Assembly: GCF_000744105.1 (NCBI RefSeq)
Contig: NZ_JQLH01000001.1
Span: 2,046,001-2,110,000, forward strand
Length of the DNA stretch: 64,000 nucleotides
Direction: 5' to 3'
From: Maribacter forsetii DSM 18668
Lineage (GTDB): Bacteria; Bacteroidota; Bacteroidia; Flavobacteriales; Flavobacteriaceae
Positions 26,666-34,536 of this stretch are shown in pieces. A program made the position numbers and the translations under genes. The stretch's first letter is position 1, and each line of letters begins with the position of its first letter. The notes below the pieces were generated by a model. That model did no database searches. It had not been told where the DNA came from and was given only the letters and a program-made list of their open reading frames with translations.

Positions 26666-27667
26666 ATGGATGAAGCTGTACAAATAGTCAATGGAATAAA
26701 GAAAGGGCAGATAAGCCCTATATATTTCCTTTATGGAGAAGAAGCTTATTTTATTGATAAAATTTCCGATTTTATAAGTGCCAATGTGTTGACCGAAGAA
26801 GAAAAGGGATTCAACCAAATGGTGCTTTATGGAAGAGATGTATCTATTGAAGATATTGTAGGCAATGCCAAACGTTATCCTATGATGGCAGAAAAGCAAG
26901 TGGTCATTGTAAAAGAAGCACAACACTTATCCCGTACTATAGAGAACCTATGTTCATATGCAGAAAACCCGCAACAATCTACAGTTCTTGTTATTTGTTA
27001 TAAATACAAAAAGTTGGATAAGCGCAAGAAGCTACACAAGATTATAAAGAAGAACGGGGTAGTTTTTGAAAGCAAGAAATTATATGAAAATCAGGTAAGT
27101 GATTGGCTTAGAAAACATTTGGTGAGTCGTGGTTATACCATATCTCATAAAGCTGCTCTACTATTGGTAGAATATTTAGGAACGGATTTAGGTAAAATCA
27201 GTAAAGAACTAGACAAGTTAAAATTGGTTCTGCCAAAACAGACCGAAATCAATCCTCAGCATATAGAAGAACATATTGGTATAAGTAAAGATTATAATAA
27301 TTTTGAGTTGAAAAGAGCTATTGGTGATAGAGATATTGTGAAGGCGACCAAAATTATTAATTATTTTGCCCAGAATCCAAAAGACAATCCTTTTATACTG
27401 ACAATTACCCTATTACATTCGTTTTTTACGCAGTTATTACAGTATCATGGCCTTACGGATCATTCACCTAAAAATGTGGCGAGTGCATTACGCATAAACC
27501 CTTATTTTGTAAAAGAAATACAAACTGCCGCTAGAAATTACCCAATGAAGAAAGTAAGCGGAATTATCTCTAGTTTACGTGAAATGGATTTGAAAGGAAA
27601 AGGAGTAGGGACTACACCAATGAAAGAGGCAGACCTATTAAAAGAACTACTTTATAAAATAGCTTAG
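26666..27667 (+). CDS. holA: DNA polymerase III delta subunit HolA
   Basis: Clamp-loader subunit that opens the sliding clamp. The 333-residue protein has the HolA signature: N-terminal IYFLYGEEAYFIDKISDFI, a hydrophobic core strand TVLVICYKY, and the alpha-helical C-terminal collar. An A-type nucleotide-binding motif is correctly absent, as usual for delta. It is divergently arranged with the orphan nuclease gene, sharing a very short regulatory gap. Confidence 0.94.
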   Translation: MDEAVQIVNGIKKGQISPIYFLYGEEAYFIDKISDFISANVLTEEEKGFNQMVLYGRDVSIEDIVGNAKRYPMMAEKQVVIVKEAQHLSRTIENLCSYAENPQQSTVLVICYKYKKLDKRKKLHKIIKKNGVVFESKKLYENQVSDWLRKHLVSRGYTISHKAALLLVEYLGTDLGKISKELDKLKLVLPKQTEINPQHIEEHIGISKDYNNFELKRAIGDRDIVKATKIINYFAQNPKDNPFILTITLLHSFFTQLLQYHGLTDHSPKNVASALRINPYFVKEIQTAARNYPMKKVSGIISSLREMDLKGKGVGTTPMKEADLLKELLYKIA

Positions 27668-27721
27668 GGATTGTTTATTAATTAGTATTTAAGCGTTCTA
27701 ACTTTGCTAAAAAATAGAAAT

Positions 27722-27743
27722 ACGGTCTTCATTTGAAAACCGT
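27722..27743. terminator. Weak hairpin between holA and DoxX gene
   Basis: ACGGT-C-TTC and GAA-A-ACCGT pair around a short loop in the gap between the two convergent genes. There is no T run, so termination activity is uncertain. Confidence 0.3.
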
Positions 27744-27764
27744 GCTGATTTAGTTTGAGGTTAT

Positions 27765-28142
27765 TTATTTTTTGTCTATTCCAAATTTACCTGGTCCTAC
27801 CAAAGAAATGGTTATAAAAGCTACTAAGTAAAACAATGCTTTTTCTTTTGTACTAAAATCATCGGCACCATGAGCTACAAATGCTGCGACTGCCATAGTA
27901 ATTGCTGATGGTATTGCAGCCAAACGCGATTTAAAACCTATAATAATTAGAATAGGACAAATGAATTCGCCAATAACAGCTAAAAATAAAGAAGGGGCTG
28001 CTCCAATACCAAAAGGATCAGCAAATTGAAAATCTCCAGAAATTAATTTTTGAAATTTAGGAAGACCGTGTGTCAACATCATTGCTGAAATTGCAATTCT
28101 AAAAAAAGCTAAACCGATATCTTTTAATAAAGTGTTTTTCAT
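27765..28142 (-). CDS. DoxX family membrane protein
   Basis: A 125-residue protein with four transmembrane helices, matching DoxX/MauE-like proteins: AFFRIAISAMMLTHGLPKFQ at the start and ICPILIIIGFKSRLAA in the middle. DoxX proteins are linked to quinone-related or oxidative-stress functions in some bacteria, but the activity here is unknown. It is transcribed alone. Confidence 0.9.
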   Translation of the reverse strand: MKNTLLKDIGLAFFRIAISAMMLTHGLPKFQKLISGDFQFADPFGIGAAPSLFLAVIGEFICPILIIIGFKSRLAAIPSAITMAVAAFVAHGADDFSTKEKALFYLVAFITISLVGPGKFGIDKK

Positions 28143-28330
28143 TTTTGGGCATTATTTCCTTTAAAAGTATAGATTTTTTTTTGTTTTTCTGAAATATATT
28201 AAAGTATACTATAGGTAAGTTCTAGTTTTTTAGTAGTGAAATATAGAGGTTGCTTAGTTTTCAGTGAGTTAAGAATTAAGTAGAAAATATTAAATAAATT
28301 CATTTTTTTTGGGCGGAATATTAGGGTATA

Positions 28331-28357
28331 AAAAAATCCCATGTTTCATGGGATTTT
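28331..28357. terminator. Terminator of E1 gene
   Basis: AAAAATCCCATG-TTT-CATGGGATTTTT forms a perfect hairpin with T runs in both directions, 23 bp after the stop of the minus-strand E1 gene. Confidence 0.9.
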
Positions 28358-28380
28358 TCTTACTTAAATTTAATTGTTTT

Positions 28381-30792
28381 CTATCTCAATTTAGGATAAT
28401 CATTAGGTTTAACTTCATGCATAATTGCATATACCTTCTCAAAAATATCTTCTCTATTAGGTTTTGAGAAATAATCGCCATCAGAACCATATGCAGGTCT
28501 ATGCGCTTTTGCACTTAACGTCTGTGGTGTGCTATCTAAATATTGAAAAGCACCTTGTTTTTCTATAATTTCATTCAGCAAATATGCAGAACATCCTCCA
28601 GGGACATCTTCGTCAATTACCAATAAACGGTTTGTTTTCTTTACGCTTTCCAATATTTCCATTTCAATGTCGAATGGTAGCAACGTTTGTGCATCTATAA
28701 CTTCTGCATCAATGCCAACTTCAATCAATTCTTTGGCAGCTTTTTCAACGATACGTAGAGTAGAACCATAAGAAACTAGAGTGATATCACTACCTTCTTT
28801 AATTGTTTCAACTTTACCGATAGGTGTACAAAACTCACCTAGATTTTTTGGCTTCTTTTCTTTTAATCGGTATCCATTTAAGCTTTCTATAACCAATGCA
28901 GGTTCATCACTTTTTAAAAGTGTGTTGTAAAATCCGGCTGCTTGGGTCATATTTCTAGGTGCCAAAATGTACATACCTCTAAGTAAATGTATCAATCCGC
29001 CCATTTCTGAACCAGAATGCCATATGCCCTCAAGTCTGTGACCTCTTGTTCTAATGATTAACGGAGCTTTCTGCTTACCTGCAGTTCTGTATAGTAAAGT
29101 CGCTAAATCATCTGTAAGGGTGGATAAAGCATAAAAGATATAGTCTAAATATTGAATTTCAGCAATAGGTCTAAGACCTCTTAATGCCATGCCTATACCT
29201 TGCCCAATAATTGTTGTTTCGCGAATACCGGTATCTGCAACACGTATTTTACCGTATTTCTCCTGCATACCTTCAAGACCTTGGTTTACATCACCAATGG
29301 CGCCAGTATCTTCTCCAAAAATCAACGTATTCGGATATTTTTCAAATAGTTTGTCAAAATTATCTCTAAGGATAACTCTACCATCTACCAATTCGTTATC
29401 ATCGCCGAATTCTGGTGTAATACCTGTAACGTTTGTAGCCTTGTTGTCGTTCTCACTATAAAGATGCGAACTATATTTATGTTGGGATTCTTCTAAAAAG
29501 TTAGCTGTCCAGTTTATTATGTCTTGCTTTTCCGGTGTATTTTCTCCAAGTAAATAGCGTAAAGATTTTCTAGCAGAAATAGCCAAATCTTTACGAAGGG
29601 GCTCTTCAGTAGCTATTAAATCATTTTTTAATTTATTGAGAAAATTCTTGTTAGGACTCTTAGAAGCAGCTTTTTCGATCAGATTCAATAAAACTGATTT
29701 TTCAGATAGATTATCCTTCAGATATTCGTCCCAAGCTTCTTTTTTAGCTTCTCTGACAGAGCGTTTAATTCTTTTTTCAATGGATGCTAGTTCTTCTGAA
29801 GTGGCAATACCAGACTCTAAGATCCACTCTTTAAAACGTTTGTTACAATCGTGGTCACGTTCCCATTCTAAACGTTCATTGTCTTTATAACGTTCATGTG
29901 ATCCAGATGTAGAATGACCTTGTGGTTGTGTTAATTCATTTACATGAATAATGACCGGCACATGCTCTTGTCTGGCAATATCTGCCGCATTTTCATAAGC
30001 GTGCATTAATGCAGTGTAGTCCCAGCCGTTTACTCTTAAGATTTCATATCCTTTTTCATTTTCAGTTCTTTGAAAACCAGATAGGATCTCTGAAATATTT
30101 TCTTTTGTTGTATGGAATTTAGCTGGTACGGAAATGCCGTATTCATCATCCCAAATACTGATAACCATAGGAACTTGTAAGACACCGGCTGCATTTATAG
30201 TTTCAAAGAACATGCCTTCACTAGTACTTGCATTACCAATGGTACCCCATGCTATTTCGTTTCCGTTTACCGAAAATTTAGCACTGTCTAGACCTTCTTG
30301 GTTTCTATAAACTTTAGATGCTTGGGCCAGTCCTAAAAGACGTGGCATTTGCCCTGCAGTACACGAAATGTCTCCGCTACTGTTTTTTTGTTTAGTTAAA
30401 TCTTTCCAACTTCCGTCCGCATTTAAACTATGCGTTAAAAAGTGACCGCCCATTTGCCTACCGGCACTCATAGGTTCTTTTTCTATATCTGTAGTAGCGT
30501 ACAATGCGTGAAAGAATTCCTTAGGCTGTAATAGACCTAAGGCCATCATAAATGTTTGGTCTCTGTAATAACCGCTTCTAAAATCGCCATTTTTAAATGA
30601 ACGGGCCATAGCTAACTGAGGTAGCTCTTTTCCGTCACCAAATATGCCGAATTTTGCTTTGCCTGTAAGAACTTCTTTTCTCCCCAATAAGCTACAAGTT
30701 CGGCTTAAAAAAGCGACTTCATAGTCATTGATAATTTGTTCTTTGAAATCTTCAAAAGAAATATCATTACTGGTTTTAGAAGAAACATCCAT
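28381..30792 (-). CDS. Fused alpha/beta E1 subunit of branched-chain 2-oxoacid dehydrogenase
   Basis: An 803-residue thiamine-diphosphate enzyme that decarboxylates 2-oxoacids and passes the acyl group to the E2 lipoyl domain. The alpha part (about 1-340) has the ThDP motif GTIGNASTSEGMFFETINAA. The beta part (about 470-803) starts with GRVILRDNFDKLFEKYPNTLIFGEDTGAIG and contains RDLADDL-like ALSTLTDDLATLLYRTAGKQ, then ends in the C-terminal transketolase domain. Fusion of alpha and beta is usual in Flavobacteriia. Branched-chain oxoacids are the likeliest substrates, but pyruvate or 2-oxoglutarate cannot be ruled out. No E2 or E3 gene is in the window. Confidence 0.9.
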   Translation of the reverse strand: MDVSSKTSNDISFEDFKEQIINDYEVAFLSRTCSLLGRKEVLTGKAKFGIFGDGKELPQLAMARSFKNGDFRSGYYRDQTFMMALGLLQPKEFFHALYATTDIEKEPMSAGRQMGGHFLTHSLNADGSWKDLTKQKNSSGDISCTAGQMPRLLGLAQASKVYRNQEGLDSAKFSVNGNEIAWGTIGNASTSEGMFFETINAAGVLQVPMVISIWDDEYGISVPAKFHTTKENISEILSGFQRTENEKGYEILRVNGWDYTALMHAYENAADIARQEHVPVIIHVNELTQPQGHSTSGSHERYKDNERLEWERDHDCNKRFKEWILESGIATSEELASIEKRIKRSVREAKKEAWDEYLKDNLSEKSVLLNLIEKAASKSPNKNFLNKLKNDLIATEEPLRKDLAISARKSLRYLLGENTPEKQDIINWTANFLEESQHKYSSHLYSENDNKATNVTGITPEFGDDNELVDGRVILRDNFDKLFEKYPNTLIFGEDTGAIGDVNQGLEGMQEKYGKIRVADTGIRETTIIGQGIGMALRGLRPIAEIQYLDYIFYALSTLTDDLATLLYRTAGKQKAPLIIRTRGHRLEGIWHSGSEMGGLIHLLRGMYILAPRNMTQAAGFYNTLLKSDEPALVIESLNGYRLKEKKPKNLGEFCTPIGKVETIKEGSDITLVSYGSTLRIVEKAAKELIEVGIDAEVIDAQTLLPFDIEMEILESVKKTNRLLVIDEDVPGGCSAYLLNEIIEKQGAFQYLDSTPQTLSAKAHRPAYGSDGDYFSKPNREDIFEKVYAIMHEVKPNDYPKLR

Positions 30793-30949
30793 GTATTAAA
30801 CGTGTTTTTACAAAATTACCTAATCAAGTACTTTTTAGCAACGCTGTAACCAGTTAATTTATTCCATATTTTTCAATAAAAGTGATATTATTTTGATAAT
30901 ATCTTAATTTTAACCAAATTTTCTATTGACCGTATTAGAATTTCTTAGT

Positions 30950-33799
30950 TTAAAACCATTTTCTTGTGAATAATCCTGTTAGGGTTTTTGGACTAACGGT
31001 AATAATAAATCTAATTCTTTCACCGTAGTTAGGCTGTGAAATTTCCCAACCATTATTTGAGTGTAAGGGTAGGTACAGTTCAAAGTAATCTGTAACTAAA
31101 TTTAAACGAACACCAGAGTCATAAACGAATTTGCCTGCTCGATCTTTATTTTTTACCAATCCGGCATCCCCATATAATTCAATCCATTTCCAGAGATTAA
31201 AACTACCATTTACCGTTGCCATCCAATCATTAGAAAACCTGTATCGTTGGTCTAAGAAAGATTTAAATCCACCTTCGGCGATAATAATCTGTTGACTATA
31301 GATACCAGAATCTTCTGATCTTCCTAAATAGCCATAATCAAAAAGGTAATCGGTAGGTCTGTCTAATGCAAAACTGAAGAAATCTGTCTCTGTTTTATTG
31401 CTAAGAAATTTACCTGCAAAGAACCTTAAGTTCAGTTGCCTATTGTTTTCAAATAATTTTCGATACTCGTATTCAAAAGATAACTTACTGAAGTTGCCTG
31501 CTAGTTGAAAATCTGCAAACCAAGAGTTATAATCTAGTATGCCATTGTTTCTACTGGAATAACGTGCATTAAATACACTATAATCAGGATTTTCAGGGTC
31601 ATTGGCTAAACTTAAAAGTGCAGGGTCAAAATCTCTAAAAATGTTTACATATCTAAAAGATAAAAACTCTCTTTTGTTCGATAATAAATCTGCAGGTCTA
31701 AAACCAAAGCTTACCGAGGGAGTTATAGATGAATATCTGGAGTTTTCATTAAAGTGAGATGTGCCGGCTCCTATGTTATATTGGGCAACATACAATCCGC
31801 TCTTACTTAGGTATTTTCTGTAACTGAATTTACCTGAACCAACAAAAGCTTTTTCTCTGAAAGAATAGGAGGGGGAGAAATCATAGACAAATGGTCTCTC
31901 TAATAAGGTTTTATTGTACAAACGCATTCCTGGGGTCCAGCCATCATAAACATTGAAACTTAATACAGGCACGTAGAAAACTTGATTGTAATATGGGTTT
32001 TCAGCATCTTTAAAGAAGGTGAACTTTAATTTTTTGTTACTTGATAGAAATCCTTTTAATGATTTCCAGTTGTCACGTTGATTAAATTCCGGTATCTTTT
32101 GGTCATAATTAAGAACTAGTCTATCTTCCTCTTTATTAGGTATAGAAAAGGTTTCTTCTAGCTCAATATCTTTAAACCAATATTCTGAAACTACAGAGTC
32201 TTTTTTAAGACCGAATACTGAAATAGGCACATTGGTACCTTCTTTATTTTTGATAGTTACTTGTAAAGAATCTGGCTCTTTTTTAACCTTCTTTATTTTA
32301 AAGTCTATTTTGCGATCGGTGGATACATAATCATTAAAAAACCAGTTGATATCTACATCGGTTGAACGTTTTAAAATAGATTCAAAGTCATGAACCTTTA
32401 CGTTATTTAATTTAAAATATTTGAAAAAGGTTTTTATGCTTTCGTCTACATGTTCTTTTCCAATATAATCTGCTAAATAGGCTAAACCTAAACCTGCCTT
32501 ATATTTATTTGCGATTTTTTGATTAAACTTAATTAGCGAATCATTTGAAGTCTCTAGTGCTTGATCTAAATTTTTACGTGCCGTTAAATTATATAGAAAG
32601 GAATATTGGTCGTTAAAATCCATCTTTGCCAATTCAAAACTTCTAAAGCCCCAAATTTTAGAAAGCTTACCCATTAACTTTTGATCTGGGTAGTATTTTT
32701 CTATATAAGCAATCATTAAATAATTTGCTATAGCACTGTTCAGCCATTGTTCTTTTCTTGGATTTAAGAACATTGTTTCTCTTAAAATGCTATTGATTGC
32801 CGTTTTTAAAAATTTCATTTCAAACTGAAACTGTTCTTTGTAGGGTCTTATAAAAGAGGGAAGTTGATTTATACCATAAAGCGGATCCTTATTATAATCT
32901 AGCTCACTAACCAAAATCTTTTCATGTGGGTAGTCACCAAGATTGTTGTGGATAAAATTTGCAACTTTGTTTATGGACAGACCTTGACCGATCGGACTAT
33001 ATCTTGGAGCTCTAAAATCTGTCAAAAACGTCATATATGGCGTTCTGTGGGTGAGAAAGTTTTTCTGGGTATTTAAAATGATTTCTCCGCCACGTTGCAG
33101 GTTTCCTTTTAATTGGGCGAATTGACCGTTTGGAAAAGATGCTTCTGATTCAACATCAAAATTGGAAGCTAAATATAGACTGTCTGGATACTTAAAGTTT
33201 ATGACCGTATTGGTAACGTTCATATACATATCTTCAAGATTTTTGTTGGAGTATAAATGCCACTTGCCATCATAAACGACCGGTGTTAAATACCAATCTT
33301 TTAGATAATAATCTCCTTTGTTACCATAGCCATAGGGCGTATACTTATTTGGAGGTAATTTTACTTTATAGGTGATGAAAATTTTGGTTGACGCCTCAGG
33401 AGGAAGAATGTCGTTCAACGTTACCTTTAAAATATCCTTACCCTCTGTACGGCTCCATTCCAGTCCATTATAATCATCATCAACTACACTGATAATAGTT
33501 GTTTTTCCACGTTCATCGGCTTTTGCCAAATGAAGTGATTTTTTAAATTCTTGTGCAAACCTTTTTGCTAATCCGGTATTCTTATCTGAATAAGCATTTG
33601 CCCAATCATTGAAATAAATGACACCCAAATTGTAGTTAGACTTGTTGTAATAGGTGAATTCTTGCTTTATGTCTAACTCTTGGGTATACTCGTTTAAACT
33701 AACGGTCAGGTCAGTATTGTACTGGGCATAACCAACGGAAATATTGGTAGCCAAGAAAAAAAAACAGAAATAGAAAAAGGAATAAAATTTACGTTTCAA
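30950..33799 (-). CDS. M1-like pseudo-aminopeptidase joined to outer-membrane beta-barrel
   Basis: A 949-residue exported protein. After a signal peptide (residues 1-25) comes an M1/gluzincin-like region with the domain order of aminopeptidases, up to about residue 530. At the place of the zinc site the sequence reads AINSILRETM (334-343), with no HExxH, and the usual WLxEGFA is WLNSAIANY (352-360), so all zinc ligands appear lost. From about 600 to the end are alternating aromatic strands with a terminal Trp-Phe, typical of an outer-membrane barrel. It is probably a surface-barrel protein with a substrate-binding but non-catalytic periplasmic domain. The 8-bp gap to the LOG gene suggests one transcript. 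Confidence 0.75.
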   Translation of the reverse strand: MKRKFYSFFYFCFFFLATNISVGYAQYNTDLTVSLNEYTQELDIKQEFTYYNKSNYNLGVIYFNDWANAYSDKNTGLAKRFAQEFKKSLHLAKADERGKTTIISVVDDDYNGLEWSRTEGKDILKVTLNDILPPEASTKIFITYKVKLPPNKYTPYGYGNKGDYYLKDWYLTPVVYDGKWHLYSNKNLEDMYMNVTNTVINFKYPDSLYLASNFDVESEASFPNGQFAQLKGNLQRGGEIILNTQKNFLTHRTPYMTFLTDFRAPRYSPIGQGLSINKVANFIHNNLGDYPHEKILVSELDYNKDPLYGINQLPSFIRPYKEQFQFEMKFLKTAINSILRETMFLNPRKEQWLNSAIANYLMIAYIEKYYPDQKLMGKLSKIWGFRSFELAKMDFNDQYSFLYNLTARKNLDQALETSNDSLIKFNQKIANKYKAGLGLAYLADYIGKEHVDESIKTFFKYFKLNNVKVHDFESILKRSTDVDINWFFNDYVSTDRKIDFKIKKVKKEPDSLQVTIKNKEGTNVPISVFGLKKDSVVSEYWFKDIELEETFSIPNKEEDRLVLNYDQKIPEFNQRDNWKSLKGFLSSNKKLKFTFFKDAENPYYNQVFYVPVLSFNVYDGWTPGMRLYNKTLLERPFVYDFSPSYSFREKAFVGSGKFSYRKYLSKSGLYVAQYNIGAGTSHFNENSRYSSITPSVSFGFRPADLLSNKREFLSFRYVNIFRDFDPALLSLANDPENPDYSVFNARYSSRNNGILDYNSWFADFQLAGNFSKLSFEYEYRKLFENNRQLNLRFFAGKFLSNKTETDFFSFALDRPTDYLFDYGYLGRSEDSGIYSQQIIIAEGGFKSFLDQRYRFSNDWMATVNGSFNLWKWIELYGDAGLVKNKDRAGKFVYDSGVRLNLVTDYFELYLPLHSNNGWEISQPNYGERIRFIITVSPKTLTGLFTRKWF

Positions 33800-33807
33800 G
33801 GCTTGGA

Positions 33808-34494
33808 TTAAAAATTAGGACTCATGCTGTGTCCTTTGTAAAAGGAATCTATAATCTCAACAACTTCTTCTTCTGTATCTACTATTTTGATAAGATTTAA
33901 ATCTTCTGGACTTATATTGCCCATCTTCAACATGGTGCCTTTTACCCAGTCCATTAGACCTGTCCAAAATTCCCTACCAACCAATATAATAGGGAACTTA
34001 CCTATTTTATGTGTTTGAATAAGAGTGATAGCTTCAAAAAGCTCATCTAATGTTCCAAAGCCGCCAGGCATTACAACGAACCCTTGAGAGTATTTTACGA
34101 ACATAACTTTTCTCACAAAGAAGTAATCAAAATCTAAACTCTTGTCATTGTCAATATACGGATTGTCATGTTGCTCAAAAGGAAGGTCTATATTTAGACC
34201 CACTGAAGTTCCACCGGCAAGATTTGCACCTCTGTTACCCGCTTCCATAATACCTGGACCACCACCTGTAATAACACCGTAGCCTGCTTCTGCAATAGAC
34301 TTGGCAATTGATACGGCCAGTTTGTAATATGGGTCTTCTTCTTTGGTTCTAGCAGAACCAAAAATAGATACGCACGGACCAATTTTACTCATACGCTCAA
34401 AACCGTTGACAAATTCGCCCATTATCTTAAAAATGGCCCAAGAGTCATTCGTTTTTATTTCGTTCCAGCCTTTGTGATGTTTTTCTGATCTCAT
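33808..34494 (-). CDS. TIGR00730 family LOG protein (Rossmann fold)
   Basis: A 228-residue member of the 'lysine decarboxylase-like' family. GGGPGIMEAGNRGA binds the nucleotide and PGGFGTLDELFE carries the PGGxGTxxE catalytic motif. Characterised homologues are cytokinin riboside 5'-monophosphate phosphoribohydrolases or related nucleotide hydrolases. The physiological substrate in Bacteroidota is unknown. The gene lies between uvrA and the pseudo-aminopeptidase-barrel gene on the same strand. Confidence 0.92.
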   Translation of the reverse strand: MRSEKHHKGWNEIKTNDSWAIFKIMGEFVNGFERMSKIGPCVSIFGSARTKEEDPYYKLAVSIAKSIAEAGYGVITGGGPGIMEAGNRGANLAGGTSVGLNIDLPFEQHDNPYIDNDKSLDFDYFFVRKVMFVKYSQGFVVMPGGFGTLDELFEAITLIQTHKIGKFPIILVGREFWTGLMDWVKGTMLKMGNISPEDLNLIKIVDTEEEVVEIIDSFYKGHSMSPNF

Positions 34495-34536
34495 TCTTTA
34501 TTTTATATACTTATTAGATAGATTTATATCTAATTA

